A stretch of DNA of 64,000 nt from Owenia fusiformis (Eukaryota > Annelida > Polychaeta > Sabellida > Oweniidae), in the NCBI GenBank assembly GCA_903813345.2, contig CAIIXF020000012.1, positions 25,618,184 to 25,682,183 of the forward strand. Direction: 5' to 3'. Below the pieces are notes generated by a model. The model did not search any database. It was given only the letters and a program-made list of their open reading frames with translations, and was not told the origin of the DNA. The stretch's first letter is position 1. Every line of letters starts with the position of its first letter. Positions 12,536-24,002 of this stretch are shown piece by piece. A program made the translations under genes and the position numbers.

Positions 12536-12772
12536 ATGGAGCGGATTACAATCGACGTAGGAGGGGTACGGTTCACTACCCTAAGAAGCACGCTTGAGAA
12601 TATCCCCAAAACAAAACTGGCGGATCTTACCCGATATAAAACAAAGAATTATGATGCTGGAGCTAATGAATTCTTCTTTGATAGAAATCCTCTTATTTTT
12701 GCAGCCATTTTAGAGTTTTACCGCACAGGGGATCTGCATATACCTACCAATATATGTGGCCCACAAGTAAAG
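12536..12772 (+). CDS. KCNC: Kv channel coding exon 1 (T1 domain, N-terminal part)
   Basis: Encodes residues 1-79, including the VGG loop, the NEFFFDRNP segment, H68 and C74. ATG at 12536 is chosen because the conserved T1 start (ITIDVGG) follows within three residues, as is usual in the family. The exon ends CAAGTAAAG before GTGAGATA. Confidence 0.92.
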
Positions 12773-15700
12773 GTGAGATACGGTTTGCTTGTTTGGTTTT
12801 GTTTGTTATCATTTGATTTATTGCTTGTTTGTTTGTTTCGTTGCTCCATATTTATCTTTTTTGCTGGGTCTTTTATATATCAACGTTTTTTAAATGTTAA
12901 TTTTTTATTTTCATCTTAATTTCATGTGCACAACATTGTACTATGGACAATTAATAGAGGTGGTTATTTCCTGATAGGGATTAGGTATGGGTTTTATTCT
13001 TCGTGACAATATGATATTCCCCGAAGGCCAAAGGGAAGTATCATATTGTCATGTGCAATAAACCTATATTCAATCCCGATCAGTAAATAAGCTTTTTATC
13101 CCATGATGTTTATGACTCTTCATGGAATTATTGGTGCAGAATCCATATCTGATTTTTGTATGATTCTATGAAACAAAACCAGACTATATTCTAGTCTACA
13201 AAATATGACTTAACTTTACGACATTTTGAAACATAAATTCAAAATCTCTATTTTCAAATTTGTTCAAAAAAGATCGTCTTTTGCCTAGGAATAACTCGCT
13301 ATACTGACCTAGCTGAACAAAATAGAAAGCGTTGTTTGGCAGAAATTCCCGGGAGTTGAATACTATTTTCGCGAGAGGAATCGGCAGGTGAATACCATTT
13401 TCATGAGAGGGATAACGAGGAAGAGGGACAATATGATTTTTACAATGCCAAAAATGTATTCCCTGGTGTTATTCACCGGGAACGGGAATTGGGAAGTAGT
13501 ATCATGGGATAAAATGCATACAACACATCGCAATGTGGAGCACCCGATTACAAGAACGGCGTTGATCAAAGTCATCTCAGAGACAATCGAATCAATAAAG
13601 TGTGGGACGCGATACTGACATCACTGGCGGATCCAGGGGGAACCCATACCCCCCCATAGGCCTCTAAAGGCCAAATTATCGAAACATAGGCCTTACGATT
13701 TCAAAAAAGATTCCGCGGAAATTTTTTTGTCTTTTGAAATTTACTCCCCCTTGTCAGCTTCTGGATCTGCCAGTGGACACTAAGTACAGTTTCAAGAAAA
13801 TGACGTGTTTTATACAAGTTCAAAATATACATATTTGGTCCCTTACTTCAGTCAACTTCCAGGGTCGTCCCCGTACAATATCAAAGATCCAACAATCGAC
13901 AAGCAATCAAATCGACAAACTTTACAAGGACAAGCAAAAATATTTGCTCTATTAATTCATGTACTTCCCCTCCACATTGAACACACGCAGCTCTTTCTCC
14001 GTCTATCGATTGCAGATCTACCCCTTGTTCCGTTGATGCGCCAATCCATAACTATTGCTTTAACTGCTGTCTGTATAAATGCTATAAACCCGTTAAAAAC
14101 TCGTGGTATCCTGAGGCTCGGGAATACAGTGATAAAATGAACTGAAATATCATTTCTTTTGTTACGTCCCACCTTCGTTCACTCGGCTCCCGTTGGTCTA
14201 AACGCAGGGAAGACCGAGCGTGCGAGGATGGTTACATGTACGTCCATCATTCGACTATCTGTACGCATGTGTACGTATGTGCAAACAGGTGGTAATGGTA
14301 ACCATACCTCATATTCGTCCACTTGCAATATATCTGCATGGGTGTTCTAAAATTATTCATATCCTTGTTTGCGACATTACCAGGGGTATTTTACATGGAT
14401 TATTTCAGATCGGAACGGGTATAAGTAGAATAATTTATCATATTCGATCCAAACAAGGGTATAGGTCAATGTACATCATATCTTAGCCAAGAAATATATT
14501 CAGGGACAATTAAATCATCAAACTCCAGTTATTGAATAGAGAATTATATGTTGACACAGTTAATGCCTCGATTGATCAAGAAAGTGTGTGATTGTTTGTT
14601 AAATACTTAGCTTGTATTCGTGAATGCAAATATCGGCTAGCGGCTACCAGATTAACCTGCTATTTTATGATCAACTCATTTAGATATGAATGAAATATTG
14701 GCAGGTACTATTCAAATTCAAATGAAACAGTAGGTTAATCCGGTAGCCGACAGTCGAAAGTTGCATTCGCGAATACAAGTTTAGTCGGAGCTTAGTATAC
14801 GAGGCATTAAAAGCATTACGTTTCAACACGTTACGTTTTAATGATATTGAGGGTGTTATGCTTGCCAGTGATGTAATAAAACAAATATTCCATTCCCCAT
14901 ATTTTCGCGAGTTATATTTTTGAATATCTGTGGCCCTTTCATAGGATGACATTCCACTAGACTCTGGACCTCGTAGGACATCTTCCCGGGACATCTTTAG
15001 CGAACAATGCATTATTTACTTGTTTTTGAATGAAATATATTATATTTTATCATTGTTTGAACATTACTAGTATTAAGAAATAATAAAAATTATTCTGACG
15101 TGATGCCCCATGAATATCAATAACTGTGGAATAAGCAAAGGTTTGGTATTCACCCCGATGAATAACGCATATCGTCGCTTTCAACTTGGTCTAGGGACAA
15201 GAGGTAGGAACAATAGAAACCTTGTGAATCAAGATGGGATTAAGGTAACTGTATAAGGCCATGTAATTTACACTCCTTTGCAGTTTCCCAAAGCTATTAG
15301 CTGAGCTCGTTATCAACATAAGTGACTCTTGAATGTTCAAACTATGCCCTCCAGACTTCTCTTTTTGCTCAAGTTGACGTTTCAAGTGGTGGCATTTCAT
15401 AAGAACATATAACTTGAATCACTTCAATAATTAAGGAGGAAATAAGTTGACAAAGAGAGGCCGTAGATTAAATCCTCATTCAATGCAAAGACGGCGTATG
15501 TATGATTATTGAGCTAGAAATTTTAGCGTAAAGGGGTTGAAAATACGCGGGGTGAATATTCAAGCAGGTGGAACGAGATTACAGCAACGCCAAGACGTAG
15601 CAAATCCAATCGAACAGCCATGCCTGCCGTTTTTACAAAATCCCTCAACCTCTTTTTCAGTTATTGTAAAAATCGCAAAATAACAACACATAAAAATTGC

Positions 15701-18700
15701 AGCCATTTTCAAAATGGCCACTCACTATCCGAATTAAAGTAGGCACATATAAAATTTTAATAAAATCTGTGACTCTACTACTTTTGAGTTTGAGTACTGT
15801 TTCATGTTGTACTTAAAATACTGTAAAGTTGACACTAAAATAGCGGTCGTTTTGTAACCGGTAGCCATTTTGAAAATTGGCTTTCGAACAGAAATTGTAC
15901 TCCCATGGGCTATACGTATAAAATATAAACGATATTGATGCAACGGTATTTGAGTTGTTGCCTAGACGGATGTACATAACGGAGCCATCTTCAATAACTT
16001 CGTTCGGGATACTGAAATATGGATTCAAATACTAATACATGGAGGAGGGGGGGGGGCGAGAAGGGGATGAGAATTGATAGTAAATAAGAGCCAGTCGAAA
16101 AGAGATATTAAAAGGGGGCGGCGGGTACCCAGGTAAATGGTATAGAGCGACATCGACCTGGGGAGACAATCATTATGTATGTTGTCGATCTACTGAATAG
16201 GCATCATGTGACCTCACCAAACCAACTAGTCAACAAACGTTGTGTTTTATAAATCGATATATTACCATAGATTACAGCTACATCTACTTTTAGCAAAGTT
16301 TGTTGTACAATAAATTATTTCCACCTTGATATTGTTTTCAGACAGATCCATTTGCTTATATCCCTGATAATAGTAACTGGAGGTTTCCATTACAATAAGC
16401 TCATGGTCCCGACTCCATGCGACTCAAAGAAAAAGTTGGCACTACTGACTGTCAACTTCAACCTGATCAAAGTTCAATAGAGATTATTTTAAAACTCGTA
16501 CCTGACCTTGAATCTGAGATTTGACCTTTCTTTGGCCTTGTTTGACCTTTCAAAACTGTCATATGAATTCAATTGAAACATAATGCAACAGACTACGTCA
16601 CGGCATCTCAATAATTTCTTCCAAATGTTCAAAAAACTTCTATGAAAGAACTCTTAAGATTGTTAGTCGCAACACTTATTCTTTCTAAATCTTGAACAAC
16701 TTGGTACTTTTTGAAAGCATGACTTCAAACCCTAATACAAAATAACAAGTGGTGTATTGATACTTGCAGACGGAATTGGATTTCTGGGAAATCTCCGAGG
16801 ACTTTATCTCCCCGTGTTGTTGGAGGGCTTACAAAGCGTATGAAGAAGAGGAGGAAACGATGAAGATGGTAGAAAAGGCAATGGGATTCGACGACCCAGC
16901 TATGCCGTGCCTAGAGAAGAGCGGAACGCTGACTTATTCGGATGTACAATGTACACGGACATACCTGTTTAAGATAATGGACGTCCCAGGATGTAATCGC
17001 TATGGAAAGGTAAATAAGATAAGTCTCAAGGTTAAGTGTTTCTAATAAAATAATCTAATCAGGAATGTAAAGCGATTTCCAGCGGCTGCTTCAAGTCGAT
17101 GGGTTTAATGGCGGAGTAGCGATTTCTTTAATCTTTTTTTGCGATAAATGGATTCATTACGTGTAGTTATTCCAGTTATCTTCGCCTCGCGAGCAAGATT
17201 TCATATTCAAATTGGAAATACAGGTTGAGCGAAAAAAGTAACCTAAACAACTGTTAGGCTTAATGACGCAGTCATTCAGCATATGTTTAAAGCCATGTTT
17301 GGCACAATTTATTGAACCTTTTTCCAGTATGCTTTCATTCGTTTAAGTTTCATTGGTCTATTACCAATGGTCATGATATTATGGCCATTTTACAAAAGGT
17401 GCTCATGCCGAAACATGCCAAAACTCACCCGATGTGAATCCCCAAACTTTTATCTTCGAGGCTGTTTATAATATGTCTTCACTAACAAGCCAAGAAGTAT
17501 CAGAGCGTTGAAAAAAGAGATTAGAAGGAAATTTACACAAGATATCTAGCGTGTAGTCAGAACAACTTAACCCGATGCGTTCAAATGTGCCTCAAATGGC
17601 CATGAAATTGTCAGTATTTGGAATAGACTGGTGGAACTAGGTAGAAAGAAAGATTGAATGAGGCTCAGTTACCGTATGCAAAATATGAATGCTGGATGAC
17701 TGAGTTCTTATCAACAATGTTTGGGTGCCTTTTTTAGTTTTGAACAGCATTGTATTTTGAATGACGCCTATCCTCAGACACGAGGTATCTGGTTGTATAT
17801 GAACGTTTTCCACTAAGCTTACCACTACGCATTTGTGTTAAGCGGCCCAGATATGCAAGAGTTATGTACTCGAAAGTTCTGGAGACAAGGTTTATCCCGA
17901 AGGTAAGATGTGTATCTCTCGAGAAAACGAAGAGAAGATTAACGTTTTCCGCTTTGTAAAAACCTTAACGTCAATCTGTAGGGCCTTTTTACATATATAC
18001 GTTCGTCAAGTGAATACTGTAGATACATCCTATATGTCATGGTCTCAATACAGGGGCGGATCCAGGAACCAACAAGGGGGTGCCCAAATTCCAAGTATGA
18101 AAAAAATACCGCACTTGCGCGAAAAAAGATCCACTCGTGCCAAAAAAGCTCCATAACAAATTCTTTCTGAGCCCACCCACGGCCCCTGCCCCTCCCCCAC
18201 TCCCAGATCCGCAAGTGCAATATGAGCTTGGACAAAACAGTAAGGTAGATGCTTGTCATAAATGATGAAATATGCAATAAAGATAATCAATGTCAGGATA
18301 ACCTCAAGCATTTATCAATGTATAAACCAATGTTAACAATATTAACCGTTGAAATTACTAAATTAAAAAATACAAAAAACAAGTCTATGAAAATAGAAAA
18401 ACAAGGATATAGGGATATTAACCATTATAGGACAAAGCTTGTTGAGTAGACGTACAATCAATTTGAACTAAAGTTTTCCCGAATGACCCATTACTACCTT
18501 ATCACCACAATTTAATAATTTTCAGAAGTGCTCTCTCGTGTAATATTAGTATCTGCGTTTAATGGCGTATTAGCATCAAGCGAATTCTAGTTAAGTATAC
18601 GTATGTTTTTCAAAGATGATTACACAGACCTACAAAGCAGATCAGGGCTCATGGGAATTCTACAGAATATGTTTTCATATCAATTAACGTCAGTTGCCAA

Positions 18701-21248
18701 TGCAAATATCAAGCAAGTACTTAGAGAATTAATACCATACCTTAATGACAATTCTCAATTATATATTACGCCGTACTCCCCTAATGGCAGTTTATGATTA
18801 GGGAATCACCGGGACGCTTGTTTATTAAGAATTAAACTCGATTTAAAGATTTACATCATTATTAGATCGACTTGGTAAGGGGAGGCATCACAAGATCAAT
18901 GACTGATAGGAAACTAAATAAATCTAGTTACGGGGGTTGTTACATGTTTTAAGAATTCTAAATAAATTATGGTAATGGCGCCACTAAAGTCCACGTCCAA
19001 GAAAACAGGCGAAGTCCGCGATCAACTTTCATGGTATTTAGTTTTGGGGGGGGGGGGGAGGGGGTCAAACTCAAAACTAGATTTATTTAGTTTCCTATCA
19101 GACATTGAACTTTTGATGGCTCCCCTAACGAGACTACTTTGAGTTTATTGTGACATTGACTTGAGTTTACAACTGACTCGATTATACGATAATCTCGAGT
19201 CAATATCTTATCATTGAATTTATTATTAGAATCACTTGATTATAATATTAATTATAATATATTTAATCGATCCAATTATACAATTAACTTGATCATAAGC
19301 AATTAAAGCATGGGTATAAAATTGACTTAAGTGTTAGATTGACTCAATTATACAATTGACTTCATAATTTAATTGACTTGAGGATAAGATTGACTCAGTT
19401 TTGCAATTGTCTTCATAATGTAATTGACTTGAGTATAAGTTTGACTCGTTTATACAATTGTCTTCATAATGTAACTGACTTGAGTATAAGTCATATGTAA
19501 GTTTGACTCGTTTATACAATTGACTTCATGACAAAACTGAGTTGAGTATAAGATTGACTCAGTTATACAAATGACTTCATAATGAAATTGTCTCGTGTAT
19601 ACAGTTAACTTGATCATGACGATTAACACCGTTATGAGATTGATAGGTTTGGCATCATAACATTGACCTGATTATGACATTGACCTCAATGTAAGATTGA
19701 CTTGATTATCATTGACTTCATCATATTATTGACTTGATTAAAACACTGACTTGATTATAACATTGGCTTGACTATAACAACAGCTTCCTCATTACATTGA
19801 CTTGAATATAATCTATCTTGATCATTATAGTTACTGACTTGATTATACTTGGACCTGATCAACATTGACTCTCTCCTCACAACATTGACTTGATTTTATT
19901 GACCTTATCATAAAAATGACTTCTCTTAATATTGACTTGATAGTAACCTTGACTTGATTATCATTTGACTTGGACTTCCTCATAACATTGACTTAATTTT
20001 CATTTGACTTGATCATAACACAGACTTTCTCATTACATATAATTCCTCATAACATTTTGACTTGATAATCAATTAATTTTCTCATAAAATTGACTTCCTC
20101 TCAACATTGACCTCCACTTAACATTGACTTGATTAAAATATAGACTTGACTATATCATTGAATTCCTCTCAACATTGACTTGATTAAAAGATAGACTTGA
20201 CTATAATGTTGACTTCCTGATAACATTGACTTGATTCAAATATAGACTTGACTATAATGTTGACTTCCTGATAACATTGACTTGATTACTTTAAAGAGTA
20301 CATTCAGCTGATCTCTACTTGCAGGTGATGGCAGCAATCTTTTCTCTGATGACACTTATGACAATTGTTGTCTTCACCCTGGAGTCTGTACAAGAACTGA
20401 GAATCCCAATTCCAAACATACCAAATACAACAATACAACTCCTACAAGACTACTTCGGTCACAGCAAATACAGCCACTTCAGCGTATATATCACCACTGA
20501 TCCGCCATTGTGGCTCTATGTCATCGATATCATCTGCGATGTTTACTTCACCTTCGAGTTCACCATTCGATTCCTTTTGTGTCCTTGGAAGTGTGAATTC
20601 TTCAAATCATTTCTCAATTGGATCGATGTATTTTGTATCATTCCAGCTTGGGTTCGACTTATCATCCGATTCGCCTTTTTTGAAATGCATACAAATGTGA
20701 ATGCAATGCTGGCCTATTGTTTTTTGAGTAGTTTTAAAATTCTTAGAATTTTCAGACTTTTTAAGGGGATTAAGCATAACACTGGTCTACGAGTGATGTA
20801 CTTCAGTCTGCGTGCTAGTATCAAAGAGCTCGGACTCCTTATGTGCTTATTAGCGGTGTCCACAATTGTATTCGCCTCAATCATCTTTTTGGCAGAGCAT
20901 GAGAACCATCAATTCTCTAACCTATTTCGTGGCTTCTGGTACTCCATCATTACTATTACGTCAGTGGGCTACGGGGATATCACTCCACTAAGTTGGCCAG
21001 GGTATCTGATTGGAGCTTTATGTGCAATCACCGGGATGATCATCACTGCCTTGCCGATACCCATCATAGCCAGTAACTTTAACTTGTATTATTCATTTGC
21101 ACAAATAAGACACAAACAATACAAAAAGAAACAAAATGAAAGTGGCAAGAAATGTGCTGGTGTAAATGGAAAGGAAAAATTTCAAACAATTCTTGATCTG
21201 ATAAACAAGCATACAAGTTCAAAGGTAACTGATCAATGCAATTTTTAA
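12536..21248 (+). CDS. KCNC: Shaw/Kv3-like voltage-gated potassium channel
   Basis: Coding exons 12536-12772, 16770-17009 and 20325-21248 join in phase 0 at both introns (donors GTGAGA and GTAAAT; acceptors TTGCAG and TTGCAG) and give 466 aa. The protein forms a tetrameric potassium-selective pore in the plasma membrane. Domains: T1 tetramerisation, residues 3-110, with the Shaw-class zinc site HX5CX20CC (H68, C74, C95, C96); S1 161-179; S2 221-243; S3 257-277; S4 with charges K297, R300, R303, K306 and K309; S5 328-350; filter SVGYGD 372-377; S6 386-408 with PIP at 403-405. The T1 zinc motif excludes Kv1. The YYSFA stretch after S6 resembles Kv3. The gating hinge is PIP, as in Kv2, rather than PVP. 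The first S4 arginine position is serine. AAG followed by GTAACT near 21221 could be a donor to an unseen extra 3' exon. Confidence 0.93.
12963..13092. repeat. Short foldback repeat
   Basis: Left arm TGACAATATGATATTCCC and right arm GGGAAGTATCATATTGTCA are inverted, and outer words around GATAGGGATT also pair. A related single arm is near 58708-58770 (CATTATGATATTTCCCGAGG). Confidence 0.7.
13622..13775. mobile_element. CACTGGCGG-ended MITE
   Basis: Left end CACTGGCGGATCCAG and right end CTGGATCTGCCAGTG are inverted repeats with one mismatch. Total 154 bp, with no coding capacity. Related ends occur at about 18053-18222 and at 44091. Flanks GACAT and GACAC are only partly alike, so the target duplication is uncertain. 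Confidence 0.75.
14562..14812. repeat. Foldback repeat
   Basis: Inverted arms begin AATGCCTCG and share CTTGTATTCG and a CGGCTACC-GATTAACCT stretch. The left arm covers about 14562-14680, the right about 14725-14812. No gene content. Confidence 0.75.
15580..16045. repeat. Dispersed repeat related to the 37-39 kb family
   Basis: Shares with 37350-37450 the words CAACGCCAAGACGTAGC and ATCGAACAG, and with 38985-39115 the segment around GAGTTGTTGCCTAGACGGA. It looks like a truncated copy of the same element. Confidence 0.7.
16770..17009 (+). CDS. KCNC: Kv channel coding exon 2 (T1 C-terminal part and linker)
   Basis: Encodes residues 80-159: the LDFWEI segment, the zinc-binding C95-C96 followed by W97, an acidic run of five glutamates (YEEEEE), and the linker up to S1. 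The acceptor is TACTTGCAG, the donor is AAG then GTAAATAAG. Confidence 0.92.
18053..18222. mobile_element. GGCGGATCCAGG-ended MITE
   Basis: Left GGGGCGGATCCAGG and right CCCAGATCCGCAAGTG are inverted and similar to the ends of the 13622-13775 element. About 170 bp. Not coding. Confidence 0.6.
19140..20290. repeat. Degenerate TTGACTTGATTATAACA tandem array
   Basis: About 1.15 kb of imperfect repeats, units mostly 20-60 bp, with the core ACATTGACTTGATTATAA or its variants. It stops about 35 bp before the 3' splice site of Kv exon 3, so the exon's branch-point region lies at the array edge. Confidence 0.9.
20325..21248 (+). CDS. KCNC: Kv channel coding exon 3 (S1-S6, pore, C-terminus)
   Basis: A single exon encodes residues 160-466: all six membrane segments, the pore loop and a short basic C-tail (HKQYKKKQ). 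The stop TAA is at 21246-21248. The exon begins GTGATGGCAGC after the acceptor ACTTGCAG. Confidence 0.93.
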   Translation: MMAAIFSLMTLMTIVVFTLESVQELRIPIPNIPNTTIQLLQDYFGHSKYSHFSVYITTDPPLWLYVIDIICDVYFTFEFTIRFLLCPWKCEFFKSFLNWIDVFCIIPAWVRLIIRFAFFEMHTNVNAMLAYCFLSSFKILRIFRLFKGIKHNTGLRVMYFSLRASIKELGLLMCLLAVSTIVFASIIFLAEHENHQFSNLFRGFWYSIITITSVGYGDITPLSWPGYLIGALCAITGMIITALPIPIIASNFNLYYSFAQIRHKQYKKKQNESGKKCAGVNGKEKFQTILDLINKHTSSKVTDQCNF

Positions 21249-22144
21249 GCCCAATACCAGGAATTTATATATCTCCAGTGGTGTAGACAGGAGCTACTAA
21301 TGAGCCAAAATAGAGGCAAAACTTAAGCAAAGAGGATATATTTTTTGTTACATTTTGGTGAGGCATGTAGTGAGGCAAATGCCTCATCTGCCTCAATACG
21401 AAACCAATGATTTGTGTTCTGTAAATGAGCTACTTGCGGTGGTGATATCAAATCACACAATAGGGAGGTTAAGTTACATATTTTTAATAGAACTTGTACA
21501 TGAATTATAGGATATCCTATGATTTTGAGGAATATCATTTTTATCTACGAGGTGATATTGATATCTGCACGAGAGAGCAAAGCGAACGAGTGCATATATC
21601 AATATCACCGAGTTACGATATCCTCCAGTTATTCATTTTGCCAATACATATCAAATTTATTTTTTAATGTTATTATACATTTAGTACACTAAGTGTAGGA
21701 TAATGTACAATATTATGACCCCCATAGATTACTGTCCTCTCCTCAACTGGTTCTTCCAGTGACCTAAGGCTGAAGAATATACAAAAAAAGTTAATCGACT
21801 ATTTTTGTGACTTTGAGTGACAAGAAGCATTCTGAAGTTTCAGATTGGCGCCATGTTTAATTTTTGGCATTACTTAATTACAACTACATGTATATTCCTT
21901 ATTTCATGTTTATACTCAATTGGGCAATTAACTACTACCAAGGGGAGAGCCAATCCCTGGATAACCGCAATTTTACTCGTCCAAGTACAAGTTCTATTAA
22001 AAACATATATCTTAACCTCCCAATTTTTTAGAATATGAAGGGCATGATTATGTAAAACTGATGGAAGGAGGGAGCAAGTTAAGATAATTATGGGAGAACA
22101 GATAAAGAACAGTTGTGAAAATACGATATTAATTTTGTTATGGT
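21249..22144. other. Spacer between convergent genes
   Basis: No gene. A hairpin lies at about 21550-21610 (GGTGATATTGATATCTGCAC and its inverse), with words also repeated near 21475 and 22000. No AATAAA for the Kv gene was seen close downstream of its stop. Confidence 0.6.
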
Positions 22145-22145
22145 T

Positions 22146-22902
22146 AAACAGTTAAACCTTCCCCCTCCCCATATCACAGTTAAACCTTTCCCCTCCCCAT
22201 ATCACAGTTAAACTTTCCCCCTCTCCATATCACAGTTAAACCTTCCCCCTCCCCATATCACAGTTAAACCTTCCCCCTCCCCATATCACAGTTAAACCTT
22301 CCCCCTCCCCATATCACAGTTAAACCTTCCCCCTCCCCATATCACAGTTAAACCTTCCCCCTCCCCATATCACAGTTAAACCTTCCCCTCCCCATATCAC
22401 AGTTAAACCTTCCCCCTCCATATCACAGTTAAACCTTCCCCCTCCCCATATCACAGTTAAACCTTCCCCCTCCCCATATCACAGTTAAACCTTCCCCCTC
22501 CCCATATCACAGTTAAACCTTCCCCCTCCCCATATCACAGTTAAACCTTCCCCTCCCCATATCACAGTTAAACCTTCCCCCTCCCCATATCACAGTTAAA
22601 CCTTCCACCTCCCCATATCACAGTTAAACCTTCCCCCTCCCCATATCACAGTTAAACCTTCCACCTCCCCATATCACAGTTAAACCTTCCCCCTCCCCAT
22701 ATCACAGTTAAACCTTCCACCTCCCCATATCACAGTTAAACCTTCCCCCTCCCCATATCACAGTTAAACCTTCCACCTCCCCATATCACAGTTAAACCTT
22801 CCCCCTCCCCATATCACAGTTAAACCTTCCCCCTCCCCATATCACAGTTAAACCTTCCACCTCCCCATATCACAGTTAAACCTTCCACCTCCCCATATCA
22901 CA
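22146..22902. repeat. 28-bp minisatellite
   Basis: About 27 head-to-tail units of roughly 28 bp with core CACAGTTAAACCTTCC followed by CCCTCCCCATAT. Units differ by an A/C change in the C-run (CCACCT against CCCCCT) and by single-base deletions. The A-containing variant alternates with the common one in the right third, suggesting higher-order spread. There are no spacers, so it is not a CRISPR array. Confidence 0.95.
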
Positions 22903-23813
22903 AAATAAGACATGCTGATTTGTTATTCTCTTGAATTTCACTTGAAATTGAATATTTTTTACTTCAAAAATCTTTATTTAACAAAATCAACTTCACCATT
23001 CCACTACTGTTGACAACTGATCACCATCCCTTTTCAAGTTTTCATGTTCAACACATTTGCCAACCCACATAAAATTTGTTTGCGTAAGATTGACCATCTG
23101 CAATAGATTGTCTGTACATCTAGAGGCAAATGATTTCAAGGACTGAATTGAAATGTAATTTATTTTTATACTTGTAAATTACAGTCATAGAAATACATTA
23201 TCTCATCCTTCGAGCAATAGGATAATGTAACTTTAATTTTGTTGTTTTTTGGATTTCAATCATTTTATTCTTTTATTTAAAAAAGTATCAAAAGTGTGGA
23301 GTGAAATATGTCCTAACACTGCCTATACTGGCCAATAATGTCCCTTTTATTCAGGTGTTCCTTACAAAGAGAGTTCATTAACATCAATTTAATGGGATTT
23401 GGCAAAATCTGTTCCATATCAGGCCCATAGCAAGGATTTGCCAAGGGGGACTGTTCACTTTTTAAAAATTCCGGGGGGGGTCACTTTCAACAAATCTGGC
23501 CTAGAAATGGCCAAATTCACTTGAAAATTGCTCAAAATGGTGAAAAACTGCATGGGGGTTGCTATGGGCCTGCATATAGAAAGGTGTTTCTTAAAGAGAT
23601 GTGTTCCATCTGATACAATGGTGCTTGGTGCCACTATAACCTTGTATTGTTGTAAAAATAGACCATGCATGTACAATTGCACAGAATTATATTGTGGCAT
23701 AATTCATGACCGCTTATTTTTTAACATTGTTAAAATACTGAAATTCATTCATTCAAATCATTCAATTCAACCATTCAAATGTCCATTAGTGATTCACAAT
23801 TTAAATCTGCCAC
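22903..23813. other. 3' flank of the methyltransferase gene
   Basis: No exon seen. A dispersed repeat with a GGGGGGGG run lies at about 23424-23590 and matches in part the sequences around 1918-2020 and 40980-41100. Confidence 0.6.
23346..23351 (-). terminator. Candidate poly(A) signal of the methyltransferase gene
   Basis: AATAAA on the minus strand, 463 bp after the stop codon at 23814. Others occur further down near 23258, so this is only the nearest candidate. Confidence 0.35.
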
Positions 23814-24002
23814 TCATAATTCTGCATTATTTGACATCTTTCCCCGATATTCATAGATATGATTCCAGCCCAAGAATCCAATGTATTCATAATTGAATGC
23901 AGCCATATACTCAACGGTTGATTCTATATGTTCTGCATTGTGCATGGACTCGTATATTATATAGGCAGGCTGCACCTTTAAGTCCATAAACTGATGTAGG
24001 AT
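23814..24002 (-). CDS. FkbM methyltransferase coding exon 4 (terminal)
   Basis: 189 bp, 62 codons and a TGA stop. The acceptor is TTTTTCAG before ATCCTACATC. It encodes the ILHQFMDLK start and the IIYESMHNAEH segment, continuing the FkbM fold directly after LGDK. It has no ATG-initiated frame of its own, so it is easily missed. Confidence 0.87.
   Translation of the reverse strand: MLHQFMDLKVQPAYIIYESMHNAEHIESTVEYMAAFNYEYIGFLGWNHIYEYRGKMSNNAEL

Larger units (their letters stand above)
12773..16769 (+). other. Kv channel intron 1
   Basis: 4.0 kb with no exon seen. It contains a foldback at about 12963-13092, a CACTGGCGG-ended MITE at 13622-13775, a foldback at about 14562-14812, and a dispersed repeat at about 15580-16040 related to the one in intron 8 of the NADH dehydrogenase gene. 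A G-run is at about 16047-16056. Confidence 0.8.
17010..20324 (+). other. Kv channel intron 2
   Basis: 3.3 kb. It holds one arm of the GCCAAAAA-GTAACC foldback family (about 17225-17420), a GGCGGATCCAGG-ended MITE (about 18053-18222), a G-run (about 19044-19058) and the tandem array that abuts exon 3. No further exon was found. Confidence 0.8.

Noticed and set aside
21221-21248. Alternative splice donor before the Kv stop codon
   Set aside because: AAG followed by GTAACT is plausible, but no downstream exon was found that extends the protein, so the stop at 21246 is preferred.
22146-22902. CRISPR-like array
   Set aside because: Units are head to tail without unique spacers, and the genome is animal.
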